Shown here: piece by piece, positions 41,950 through 50,308 of the stretch
Layout: every line of letters starts with the position of its first letter
Position numbering within the stretch: position 1 is the stretch's first letter
Source of the DNA: JAHBVY01 sp964415255
Lineage (GTDB): Bacteria > Myxococcota_A > Polyangia > Polyangiales > Polyangiaceae
Reading direction: 5' to 3'
NCBI GenBank assembly: GCA_964415255.1
Contig: CAYQAC010000001.1
Span: 42,391-106,390 of the forward strand
DNA: 64,000 bases
Translations under genes and position numbers: made by a program
Notes under the pieces: model-generated
Databases searched by the model: none
What the model was told of the DNA's origin: nothing
What the model saw: the letters and a program-made list of their open reading frames with translations, nothing else

Positions 41950-42456
41950 TCAACCTGAGTCTGGTAACTCACGAGCGTGGTACACCGCCACCCGCGTCGC
42001 CCCGACCTCAAGCAGCTGGTCCCAGCACTGCGCGGTGGAACTGAGCACCACGAACGTCCCCATCGGGAACGGCTCCAGCCCAACGCCCGTGAGCGCCGCG
42101 AGCAGCTCCTCCAGCGTGGGGTTGTGCCCCACCAGCATCACCCGCGAGGCCTCGCTCGCCGCGGCGCCCTGGAGCTCCGCCAGGTACTCACGAGGCCCAG
42201 TCAGGTACAGGCGCGGCGTGAGCAACACGTCCCCGCCATAGTCCGCCCCCGACAGCAAGCCGTCGAGCGTTTGCCTCACGCGGCGCGCGTTCGAGCCGAT
42301 GATCAGCTCTGGGTGCTCAAGCCCTTGGAGCAAATGCCCCAGGCGCCGCGCGTCGCGCTCCCCGCGGCCATTCAAGGGACGCTCATGGTCGGACGTCAGG
42401 TCCTGCCAGCTGCTCTTGGCGTGGCGCAAGAGCATCAGCGTTTTTGAGCCGCTCAT
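41950..42456 (-). CDS. sixA: Phosphohistidine phosphatase SixA
   Basis: Histidine-phosphatase-fold enzyme that removes phosphate from histidine in signalling proteins. 168 aa, catalytic motif LMLLRHAKSSW (about 7-17), SNARRVRQTL and the second catalytic His in MLVGHNPTLEELL. Typical SixA length. ATG 42456 overlaps the stop codon of the upstream lipoprotein gene (ATGA). Confidence 0.92.
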   Translation of the reverse strand: MSGSKTLMLLRHAKSSWQDLTSDHERPLNGRGERDARRLGHLLQGLEHPELIIGSNARRVRQTLDGLLSGADYGGDVLLTPRLYLTGPREYLAELQGAAASEASRVMLVGHNPTLEELLAALTGVGLEPFPMGTFVVLSSTAQCWDQLLEVGATRVAVYHARELPDSG

Positions 42457-44156
42457 GGCCGCCGCGGTGGGAGCCAGGTGGCTTGTGTGGTGAGCGCCCC
42501 CGCGACCTCCACCCGCTCCTTGCGCTCCCGATCGCAGATCACGTTGACCTTGGGGACGCCCCCCGCGGAGGTGACCACGCGCTCGATCTGGGCGCGCTCA
42601 GGCGTCAGCTGGTCCACACAGAACGCCATCACCTTGAGGCCGGTCTTCAGCGTGCCCACGCGCAGATCTTTGATGGCGACGGTGACGGGCTCATCGTCCG
42701 CCATGCGCTTCACCACCACCTGCGAGCTGCCCACCACCTCGCGCACCGTTCCCAGGTGGTAATCCTTCTTCGGCGAGCGCAGCGGCGCCCACACGCGCGT
42801 CCCCGGCAGCTGCTCAACCGGGGGCAGCCACAGCTCGGTGTCGCTGCTCTTCAGCAGATCACTTTGGGCCCAGCCGCGCGCCGCGCCGACAAGCTCCGCA
42901 CCCTGCATGCTCCCAGGATCTTCCAAGGCGATCAGCTGGGTGCCCTTCGCCTCGGCGATTACCCACACGCGCTGGGCGTGGCTCGTGAACTGGTCCGTGA
43001 GCTGGAGCGGATCGCTCGGCTGAGCTAGCGTCGCCCTCCCCCAAGACCAGCGCAGCTTCGGCTTCACCCACTTGCAGCTCGCCTGCTCACAGGCGATCGC
43101 CACCTCTAGCAAGGCGTAGGGGCGCGTGAGCTCAGCGGGCGTCTGCTGCCAGCGCGCGAGCTTCTCCACGCGCGTGAGCTCTTGGTGGATCTCGCTGGGG
43201 CGCTTCGCGGCCAGCGCCTCGTCAGCGCGCCGTACCAAATAGGCGAGGATGGCGTCCTGCACCAGGGCGAAGGCGGCCTGGTGCTCCTCTTTGCCGAGCG
43301 TGTCGTCCGCGCGGAGCCGGTCAATCTCCTGGATCGCCGGCTCCCACTCGAAGCGCGCCAACATGGGCTCCACCGTGGTGAGGCTCTGCCGCACGATGTG
43401 CTTCATGAGCACGAGCTGGATCGCCGTCTGGCCCTCTTTATCGAGGCCCAGCTTGACGTCCGTCGTCTCCAGCAGGGAGCGCGCGCCCTCGATGTTCCGC
43501 GCGCTGACCTCCTCCTCAATCTTCTCGGCCAGGCACTTCACGATCGCGTCGCGCGACGCCGCGTGCACCTGAGTGCGGTAGCGTGCCCGCGCCTTCTGCC
43601 CCACGGTGCCGCCCACGCGCTTCAAGGCGCTGGCGCACTTCCCCGCGGAAGCGCTCTCCACGGCGTCCTTGCTCACGCGCTCGGCGCGCTGGTCGTCCAC
43701 CTGGTCGAGCAGCGCCTGCGCGCGATCCGTCACCGCCAGGTCCCCGTAAATTTTAGCCTCCATCGCGCGCTCGTCGGCGCGGTCGATCTCCCCGCTCTTG
43801 AGCGCCTGCGCGGCGTCCTTCACCAACAGCTCACCCAGCACGAGCCGCGCCTCCGCCTCGGCCTCCGTCCCGCTGAAGCGCTCAATCACGAGCCGCAGCC
43901 GCTCCTCCGAACCCTCGCGCTTCGCGCGCTCGAGCAGCCGCGCGGCCTTGCCCTCCTCTTCGGCCGTCACGCCGCCCGTCTCCGCCGGCTCTTGAGCATC
44001 CCCACCGCACGCCACGAGCCCCAAGCACAGCGCCAGCAGCCCACCTGAGCGCCAAAGCCCCCGCCTCAAACCCGCCCGGCCGCCCCCACCAGGGCGGCCC
44101 TGCCAGCCGAGCTCAACGAACGAGGAGGTGAGGGTGCGCCGATCGGGTGAAGACAC
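42453..44156 (-). CDS. Large helical lipoprotein of unknown function
   Basis: Signal peptide SGGLLALCLGLVACGG with lipobox Cys. An alpha-helical body of about 350 residues (LLERAKREGSEERLRLVIERF, EEVSARNIEGARSLLETTD) suggests TPR-like packing, followed by a beta-rich C-terminal part (GTRVWAPLRSPKKDYHLGTV, VAIKDLRVGTLKTGLKVMAFCVD) that resembles tudor/SH3-like folds. The start is not settled: GTG 44156, or TTG 44069 directly before a good n-region (RRGLWRSGG); the longer frame to 44291 would overlap the divergent gene. Coupled to sixA by a 4-nt overlap. Confidence 0.75.
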   Translation of the reverse strand: MSSPDRRTLTSSFVELGWQGRPGGGGRAGLRRGLWRSGGLLALCLGLVACGGDAQEPAETGGVTAEEEGKAARLLERAKREGSEERLRLVIERFSGTEAEAEARLVLGELLVKDAAQALKSGEIDRADERAMEAKIYGDLAVTDRAQALLDQVDDQRAERVSKDAVESASAGKCASALKRVGGTVGQKARARYRTQVHAASRDAIVKCLAEKIEEEVSARNIEGARSLLETTDVKLGLDKEGQTAIQLVLMKHIVRQSLTTVEPMLARFEWEPAIQEIDRLRADDTLGKEEHQAAFALVQDAILAYLVRRADEALAAKRPSEIHQELTRVEKLARWQQTPAELTRPYALLEVAIACEQASCKWVKPKLRWSWGRATLAQPSDPLQLTDQFTSHAQRVWVIAEAKGTQLIALEDPGSMQGAELVGAARGWAQSDLLKSSDTELWLPPVEQLPGTRVWAPLRSPKKDYHLGTVREVVGSSQVVVKRMADDEPVTVAIKDLRVGTLKTGLKVMAFCVDQLTPERAQIERVVTSAGGVPKVNVICDRERKERVEVAGALTTQATWLPPRRP

Positions 44157-44259
44157 CCTCCCGTGTTGCCTTGAGGCGCTCCACGCGTCAAGCGCGGCCG
44201 CCCGCCGGTTTCCCTGGTCCGTCTGGCGGCAAACGAATCGCCGCTCTAAAGTGCCGCCC

Positions 44260-44838
44260 ATGGCCACGCTGCCGGAAGGCTCCGAGTACATCGCCCGCTG
44301 GGCGGCCAGCCGCGGCCTGGTGTTCCAGGCTCACCCCAACCTCGCTTGGTTTCAGGCCTGGGAGCCCTACGACACCATGGTGAGCGGCACTGTCTACTAC
44401 AACGCCGCCTCCTTCACGCTCGGGACCAGCCAGATCACCCTGGCTGAGCCCTGGATAGCGCTGGAGGACAGCGAGCCGCTCGCGCGCACCGTGCTCGCCT
44501 TCTGTGTGGATCCGCGCTTCACGCTCCGGGTGGCGGCGCGCGGCGGTGAGCACTTCAACACCCGAGTGAGCTTCCTCGAGAACGCCAAGATGCCCACGGT
44601 GACGCTGGGGGACCCTGACTGGGACGAGCACATGACGACCTTGGCGGCGTCGCCCAGCGAGGCCCAGCGCGCGCTGCCGCTCGGGGCGCGCCAGCACCTG
44701 GCGCACCTCGGCTTCGCGGGGCACTTGGAGGTGCGCCCCGGGGGCCTCGTGCTGCACTTCGCCGGCACCCTCCCCACCGTGGATCACTACGAGCGGCTGT
44801 CACGCATCACGCCGGAGGTGGTGCGTGCGTTTCGCTGA
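44260..44838 (+). CDS. Conserved hypothetical protein
   Basis: 192 aa from ATG 44260. No signal peptide or membrane helix. Opening MATLPEGSEYIARWAASRGLV is followed by a folded-looking core (FQAWEPYDTMVSGTVYY, VLAFCVDPRFTLRVAARGG) and an end IDHYERLSR-like region. No family recognised. The open frame extends upstream to 44128 but overlaps the divergent lipoprotein gene. It precedes the two-component genes by 111 bp and may or may not share their transcript. Confidence 0.75.
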   Translation: MATLPEGSEYIARWAASRGLVFQAHPNLAWFQAWEPYDTMVSGTVYYNAASFTLGTSQITLAEPWIALEDSEPLARTVLAFCVDPRFTLRVAARGGEHFNTRVSFLENAKMPTVTLGDPDWDEHMTTLAASPSEAQRALPLGARQHLAHLGFAGHLEVRPGGLVLHFAGTLPTVDHYERLSRITPEVVRAFR

Positions 44839-44949
44839 GCGCTCTAGGCGAGCGCCGAGCGGCTCAGTCAGGTCCCCCGCTGCTCCAGCGCTGGGCGCCC
44901 CACTCAAGACAGCTACGCAGACTATCTTGGCCCACCGCACGAGGGGGCC

Positions 44950-45648
44950 GTGACGAGCGCGGTCTCCCGCGTGCTCGTGGTGGAGGACGAGCCGGCGATC
45001 AGCGAGTCGGTGAGCTACGCGCTCCGGCGGCACGGCTTCGAGGTGACCACCTGCGCCACCATCGCCGCCGCGGAGCAGGTCACTCAAACCACCCAGGTCG
45101 ATCTGGTGCTGCTCGACCTGATGCTGCCAGACGGCAGCGGCTTCGACCTGATCGGGCGCCGCCGTCAGGCAGGGGACCTGACGCCCATCATCGTGCTGAG
45201 CAGCCGCGACGGCGAGGCCGATCGGGTGGCGGCGCTGGAGACGGGCGCGGACGACTACGTGCCCAAGCCCTTCTCGCCGCGCGAGGTGGTGGCGCGAGTG
45301 CGCGCCGTGCTCCGGCGCCACCGCACCGCCGCGCCCGCGCCGAGCGGCCCGCTGCCGCTCAAGGTGGACGAGGCCACGCGCCGCGTGGAGGTGAGCGGCG
45401 CACCTGTAGATCACCTCACGCGGGTCGAGTTCGACTTGCTGGCTTCGCTGCTTGAGAGCCCCGGGCGCGTCTACACCCGCGCTCAGCTGATCGACCGCGT
45501 GTGGGGCGACGGCTTCGCGATCACCGACCGCACGGTGGATTCCCACGTGAAATCCCTGCGCCGCAAGCTGGCGGAGGCCGGCGGTGAGCCGAGCTTGATC
45601 GAGACGGTGCGCGGCGTGGGCTACCGCGTCGGGGAGGGCTCGCGCTGA
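44950..45648 (+). CDS. OmpR/PhoB-type response regulator (CreB-like)
   Basis: 232 aa from GTG 44950. Receiver domain with acidic pocket VVEDEP, phosphoacceptor D in LLDLMLPDGSG, conserved Ser/Thr (VLSSRD) and Lys (VPKPFSP), then a winged helix DNA-binding domain (VEFDLLASLLESPGRVYTRAQL, TVDSHVKSLRRKL, RGVGYRV). Works with the sensor kinase 18 bp downstream. Target genes unknown. Confidence 0.93.
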   Translation: MTSAVSRVLVVEDEPAISESVSYALRRHGFEVTTCATIAAAEQVTQTTQVDLVLLDLMLPDGSGFDLIGRRRQAGDLTPIIVLSSRDGEADRVAALETGADDYVPKPFSPREVVARVRAVLRRHRTAAPAPSGPLPLKVDEATRRVEVSGAPVDHLTRVEFDLLASLLESPGRVYTRAQLIDRVWGDGFAITDRTVDSHVKSLRRKLAEAGGEPSLIETVRGVGYRVGEGSR

Positions 45649-45666
45649 GCGCGCGAGCCGAGGCTC

Positions 45667-47100
45667 ATGCTGCGCCTGATCATCGTCGCGGCGACGACCA
45701 TCGGGCTCATCCTGTTCGTCGCGTTCGTCACCAGCCGGCTGGTGAAGAGCCTCAGCCGCGGCATGTCGGTGCGCATGCAGGTGTTCCTGGCGCTGGCCGC
45801 CATCGTCGGCAGCTTCGCCTTCGGCCTCGGGTTGATGGTGATCGATCGCGTGGAGGCGCGCGCGGTGCGGTTCGCGACGCAGGCGGCGGAGGACGAAGCG
45901 GCGCTCGCCGCCAGCATGCTGGAGGGCGACATGCGGCGCACCGGCACCGGGCTCCGTGGCGTGGTGGAGCGGCTGGAGAGCGAGCGAGCGCGGGGGGGCG
46001 AGGTGCGGCTCGAGATCCTCGACGCGCGGGGCGTGCTCCAGTTCCCTGCGGATTCACGGAGCCAGGCGGAGGAGCCCGGCACCGTCCACATGGATCGCGC
46101 GCTCAAGAGCGAGGCCGAGCTGGTGGGCTACGTGCGGATCGTGAAGCCGAGCGTGGTCATCCAGCGCATGCTGGCGGACTTCGCACCGCCCGTGCTGGTC
46201 ATCAGCTTGGTGCTCGGGGCCGCCGCCGCGGTCGCCGCTGCGTGGATCGGCCACACCATCGCGCGCCCCATCGTGGCGCTCACCGAGTTCAGCGAGCGCG
46301 TGAGCCGTGGGGAGCGCACCGCGGCGCCGCCGCCCGCCTTCGGGCGCGAGGTGACCAAGCTCACGCGCTCGATCGACTCCATGCGCCGCCAGCTGGAGGG
46401 GCGGCCCTTCGTGGAGACCTTCGCTGCCGATCTGAGCCACGAGCTGAAGAACCCCGTGGCCGCCATCCGCGCCAGCGCGGAGGTGCTGGACGAAGAGGGC
46501 GCGCTCGAGGAGCCCGAGGAGGCGCGCCGCTTCGTGCGGCGCATCCGCGAGGCGACCGATCGCATCGAGCGCCTGCTGCGCGACCTCTTGAACCTCGCTC
46601 AGATCGAGGCGCGCAGCGCGATCGACGAGGAGGTGGTGGACATGAGCGAGCTGGTCACCGCCGCGATCACCGCGCTCGGCGCTGACGCCCGCGTGAAGAC
46701 CACGCTGTCCAAGGAGGCGAAGGTGCGCGGCGATCAGGCCTGGCTGAGCCGGGCGGTGAGCAACCTGATCCAAAACGCCCTGGTGCACTCGCCGAGCGAC
46801 AGCGAGATCCACGTGCGGCTCGAGCGCCAGCGCGAGCAGGTGGAGCTGGTGGTGCAGAACACCGGAGAGATCCCGCGGCAGCTCCGGCGCCGCGTGTTCG
46901 CGCGCTTCATTACCACACGGGAAGATAGGGGCGGCACCGGGCTCGGGCTCGGCATCGTGCGGGCGGTGGCCGAGGCACACAGCGGGCTGGTGGAGCTCAC
47001 GGAGCCCGGCCCGCCCACGGTGGAGTTTCGGATGCGCTTGCCGCACGCCGGGCTACGCGACGTCGCGCGCCAGGTGAAGGACAGCATCGCGCGGGGCTGA
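45667..47100 (+). CDS. Membrane sensor histidine kinase (CreC-like)
   Basis: 477 aa with membrane segments near the N-terminus (IIVAATTIGLILFVAFV, VFLALAAIVGSFAFGLGLMV) and near 180 (VLVISLVLGAAAAVAAAWI). A sensor region lies between, followed by HAMP, the phosphorylation box DLSHELKNPVAAIR and an ATPase domain (NLIQNALVHS, GGTGLGLGIV). All catalytic blocks are intact. Partner of the response regulator just upstream. Confidence 0.93.
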   Translation: MLRLIIVAATTIGLILFVAFVTSRLVKSLSRGMSVRMQVFLALAAIVGSFAFGLGLMVIDRVEARAVRFATQAAEDEAALAASMLEGDMRRTGTGLRGVVERLESERARGGEVRLEILDARGVLQFPADSRSQAEEPGTVHMDRALKSEAELVGYVRIVKPSVVIQRMLADFAPPVLVISLVLGAAAAVAAAWIGHTIARPIVALTEFSERVSRGERTAAPPPAFGREVTKLTRSIDSMRRQLEGRPFVETFAADLSHELKNPVAAIRASAEVLDEEGALEEPEEARRFVRRIREATDRIERLLRDLLNLAQIEARSAIDEEVVDMSELVTAAITALGADARVKTTLSKEAKVRGDQAWLSRAVSNLIQNALVHSPSDSEIHVRLERQREQVELVVQNTGEIPRQLRRRVFARFITTREDRGGTGLGLGIVRAVAEAHSGLVELTEPGPPTVEFRMRLPHAGLRDVARQVKDSIARG

Positions 47101-47487
47101 GCAAGGCGCCGCCGCGCGTGCTCCAAGCGCCGCCGAGGGCCGCTCGAACGGCGCTCGAACGCCGCCGCGTGCCGCCACCTGAGCACAAGCCAGGCGGTGA
47201 CTGGCCACCGCGCCGCATCGCTTGTGGCTTGTAAGTATTTGTAATTACTGAGCTATTTCGGTGCCCAACCCCCAAACCCTGATCCTCTGGCCACCTGGGC
47301 TTCTCCTTCAAACCTCCACACAGGGGCGTGAGGTTCCGCGTCAAGCTGGGTGAGTTCGCTGGCTCAAGAGCCACCGAGCCTTCCTTGGAGCCCTCCTAGT
47401 GTGAGGGCCATCATCCGCGAGGCGGCGCGTCCTCCTCGCTCTGGGCCGCGGCGCCAGGCCGCGCCGGGTCGCAAGCATCAAGGCATC
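47101..47487. other. Intergenic region upstream of uppS
   Basis: No gene. An AT-rich island at about 47220-47257 (GTAAGTATTTGTAATTAC) is a plausible promoter region for uppS and is followed by a G-run element in reverse (GGTGCCCAACCCCCAAACCC, 47260-47279). Confidence 0.55.
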
Positions 47488-48252
47488 ATGAAAGTCGTCA
47501 CCCCCCTGTTCGATCCATCTGTTCGTCCGCGCCACGTCGCCATCATCATGGACGGCAACGGCCGCTGGGCGGAGGCCCGAGGCTTGGAGCGCGCTGAGGG
47601 TCACGCGGAGGGCGCCACCGCCGTCCGTGAGGCCGTGCGCACCTGCCGTGAGCAGGGCATCGAGTACCTCACGCTCTACGCGTTCAGCAACGCCAACTGG
47701 CAGCGCCCCAGCCTTGAGGTGGAGGCGCTGATGCGGCTCTTGGTGGAGTTCGCGGAGAGCGAGAAGGCGGAGCTGCGTGAGCAGGGCATCCGCGTCAACG
47801 TGGTGGGGGAGGTGGAAGACCTGCCCACCCACACGCGCCGCGCGGTGGAGCACGTCATTGACTACTGCGCCGACGGCGAGCGCATGACGCTGAGCCTGGC
47901 CCTCAGCTACGGCGGCCGGCAAGACATCGTCAACGCGGCGCGCGCCTTGGCCGTCCGCGCGCGCGCCGGCCTGGTGCTCCCCGAGGAGATCGACGAGTCA
48001 TTTTTCCACAAGGAAATGACGACGCAGTCGCTGCCCGACGTGGACCTCTTGATCCGCACCGGCGGTGAGGCGCGCCTCAGCGACTTCCTGCTGTTCGAGG
48101 CGGCCTACGCCGAGCTGATGTTCCTCCCCGTCATGTGGCCTGACTTCAAAGAAGACCTCTTGATTGACTGCGTCCGCCAGTACGCCACCAAGGAGCGCCG
48201 CTTCGGGCGCACCTCCGCCCAGGTGGCAGCGACCGCGGCCACCGCGCGCTGA
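47488..48252 (+). CDS. uppS: Isoprenyl transferase (undecaprenyl diphosphate synthase)
   Basis: Makes the C55 lipid carrier for peptidoglycan and O-antigen from FPP and IPP. 254 aa; catalytic Asp in VAIIMDGNGRWAEARG, GHAEGA, TLYAFSNANWQRP, and the C-terminal DLLIRTGGEARLSDFLLFE and AYAELMFLPVMWPDF blocks are all present. ATG 47488 has an AAGG ribosome-binding site. Usual neighbours cdsA and dxr are not next to it. A perfect AT-armed palindrome lies at 48003 in the gene. Confidence 0.95.
   Translation: MKVVTPLFDPSVRPRHVAIIMDGNGRWAEARGLERAEGHAEGATAVREAVRTCREQGIEYLTLYAFSNANWQRPSLEVEALMRLLVEFAESEKAELREQGIRVNVVGEVEDLPTHTRRAVEHVIDYCADGERMTLSLALSYGGRQDIVNAARALAVRARAGLVLPEEIDESFFHKEMTTQSLPDVDLLIRTGGEARLSDFLLFEAAYAELMFLPVMWPDFKEDLLIDCVRQYATKERRFGRTSAQVAATAATAR
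48003..48016. repeat. AT-armed palindrome TTTCC-N4-GGAAA (perfect copy)
   Basis: TTTCCACAAGGAAA in uppS, coding for FFHKE, a stretch not conserved in the family. Confidence 0.7.
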
Positions 48253-48280
48253 ATCATCAGCTAACCTGACAATACGCTCG

Positions 48281-48310
48281 TTTTTTTTGGGGGGGGGTTG
48301 GTAGCGCCTG
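48281..48310 (+). repeat. G-run element with T8-G9 run, between convergent genes
   Basis: Eight T and nine G are followed by TTGGTAGCGCCTG. The core has drifted from TTGGGCACCGCGC. Located 28 bp after the uppS stop, next to TCAGCTAACCTGA. Confidence 0.65.
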
Positions 48311-48379
48311 AGTCCCCCCCACGGCACAGCAGGCCCCGAGCACGCTGAGCGGCTCACCCTGGGTTGTGCTCAGAGGCCC

Positions 48380-50308
48380 TCAGCCTCGTGAGCGCCGGGT
48401 GGCGCGGCGCAGCCGCCGGGCGAGGCTCCCAGCCTCCACCTTACCCGCCACCACCTCACGCGCGCCGGCGGCGATCAGCGCGTTGATGCTCGCGGTCGGC
48501 GCGCTCGGCAAGTGCACCACCACCGCCCGACCCGAGCACCCGCTGAGCCAAGAGGCGGCGCTGGCGGCGTCGGGCGCCGCCAACAGGACGGGCACCTGAC
48601 CTTGCTCCGAGAACCCGCCCAGGCGCACCCCTTGAGAGGCCAGGCCCACCCGCAGGGTGGCGTCCACCTCCATCCCACCTGGTAAGGTCACCTGCTCAAC
48701 GCTCAGCTCCTCCGGCTCGAGGTCAGGCGCCGGCTGGATGGGCAGCGTCCCCTCGAGCATCCGCTCGCCGCGCGCGCCGAGGGGCACCTCCCCCTTGCGG
48801 TCTGGCGTGAGGCGCCGGTTCGCCTCGGGGCTCACCGCCTGGGCCAGCCGCGCGCGCGTCTCCTCGGCGCTCTGGGGTCGCTTGTGCGCCTTCTTCGCCA
48901 GCAGATCGAGCCGCAGCCGCTCGAGCAGCGGCGGCACCGGCTCACCACCGCTCGCCCGCGTCAGGGCCGGCGGCTCAGCGAACATCTGCTTGGAGATCAC
49001 GTCAATCGGTGAGGTGCCATCGAAGGGCGGGTGCCCCTGGAGCAGCACGGTGAGCAGGCAGCCGAACGCGTAAAGATCCGTCGAGGGGCCCACGGCCAGT
49101 GAGCGGCACTGCTCAGGGCTCATGTAGGCGGGTGTCCCGGCGACCGCGTCGCGCTGGGTGAGCGTCGGCTGGTTGTCGCGAGGATCTTCCACGTGGGCGA
49201 GGCCAAAATCGCTCACCTTGGCGAGCAGCTCACCGCCCTGGAGCTGGGTGAGCATCACGTTCTCCGGCTTGAGATCGCGGTGCACGATGCCGTGGGCGTG
49301 CGCCGCGCTGAGCGCGCTCAAGATTTGATCGCCGAGCAGCTGGACCAAGGAAATGGGCGGCAGCGAGCCCAGCGAGTGGAGCCAACCGTCGAGGTCTTGG
49401 CCCTCCACGAACTCCATGACGATGTAAGGCAGCCCCGCGTCGTCCCCGTAGTCGAGCACGCGCACCGCGTTCGGGTGCGCCAGCAAGGAGGCGGCGCGGG
49501 CCTCCCGCGCGAAGCGCCGGCGATACACCTCATCGCCTGCCACATTGCGGCGCATCACCTTCACCGCGATGGGTGTGCCCAAGGTCTCGTGCACGCCGCG
49601 ATACACGACGCCCATGGCGCCCTCACCCAGCACCCCCGTGAGCGTGTACTTATCCGCGAGGCACCGCCCCAAGAGCGGATCGGAGCGATCGGCGCCACGC
49701 ACGCTGAGCGGCGCTGTGCGCGGCGAGCGCTGGGTCGGCACGCGGGACACGCGCGGGCGAAACGCCTCCGCTGGCGCCGAGGAGAAGCCGCCGAAGCCGC
49801 CCGGCTCAGGTGGCGCGGGCGGCACTGAAGAGTAGCCGCCCCACTCGCCGGGCTCGGGGCTGGCGTCCCCGCCTGGGGCCACAGCTGAGCCGCCGCGTCC
49901 TGGGAGGCTTGCGTCAGCTGAGCTGACGACCTGGGGCACGCCGCTCAAATCTGGCACCCTGGCTGGGCTGAGGCTCCCGACAGGCACCCTGACTGAGCCG
50001 GGGTACGGCGGGATGGTCGGCGGCGCTGACGGTGTGGGGGGGCCAGCGCCCGGGGCCCCTGAATGCGCGCCTGGCCCCTCCGCAAACGGCATGGTGACCC
50101 GCTGAGACGGCCGGTTCGCGGTGGGCGGCGGCGCTGAGCGGCCCTGGACCTCGCTGCCCAGCGCTAGGGGAGCGACTGACGGCGGCGCGAGCGTCATCTC
50201 GAAGCCGAGGCTCGGCGCCGCCATCGTCGCCGCGCGCCCCTCCGAGGCGCGCTCATCCTCGGGCGGCGGCTCCGCTGGCTCCCCAGCGCGCGGCGGCTCA
50301 GAAGCCAC
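48380..50308 (-). CDS. Ser/Thr protein kinase with C-terminal receiver-like domain
   Basis: Cytoplasmic Hanks-type kinase, about 642 aa from GTG 50308 (ATG 50224 is an alternative). A long Pro/Gly/Ser-rich N-terminal region precedes the kinase domain: GEGAMGVVYRG, AVKVM, HRDLKPENVM, DFGLAH, AYMSPEQ. The last 100 residues (VPVLLAAPDAASAASWLSG, AVVVHLPSA, LIAAGAREVVAG) have the alternating strand/helix pattern of a receiver or Rossmann-like fold but lack a clear phosphoacceptor Asp. The start overlaps the stop of the FecR-type gene by 11 bp, so they are co-translated. Confidence 0.88.
   Translation of the reverse strand: MASEPPRAGEPAEPPPEDERASEGRAATMAAPSLGFEMTLAPPSVAPLALGSEVQGRSAPPPTANRPSQRVTMPFAEGPGAHSGAPGAGPPTPSAPPTIPPYPGSVRVPVGSLSPARVPDLSGVPQVVSSADASLPGRGGSAVAPGGDASPEPGEWGGYSSVPPAPPEPGGFGGFSSAPAEAFRPRVSRVPTQRSPRTAPLSVRGADRSDPLLGRCLADKYTLTGVLGEGAMGVVYRGVHETLGTPIAVKVMRRNVAGDEVYRRRFAREARAASLLAHPNAVRVLDYGDDAGLPYIVMEFVEGQDLDGWLHSLGSLPPISLVQLLGDQILSALSAAHAHGIVHRDLKPENVMLTQLQGGELLAKVSDFGLAHVEDPRDNQPTLTQRDAVAGTPAYMSPEQCRSLAVGPSTDLYAFGCLLTVLLQGHPPFDGTSPIDVISKQMFAEPPALTRASGGEPVPPLLERLRLDLLAKKAHKRPQSAEETRARLAQAVSPEANRRLTPDRKGEVPLGARGERMLEGTLPIQPAPDLEPEELSVEQVTLPGGMEVDATLRVGLASQGVRLGGFSEQGQVPVLLAAPDAASAASWLSGCSGRAVVVHLPSAPTASINALIAAGAREVVAGKVEAGSLARRLRRATRRSRG

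Noticed and set aside
47200..47260. LexA- or CtrA-type operator in the AT-rich island before uppS
   Set aside because: GTAATTAC is palindromic, but neither the GTTCAG-type myxobacterial LexA box nor TTAA-N7-TTAA is present.
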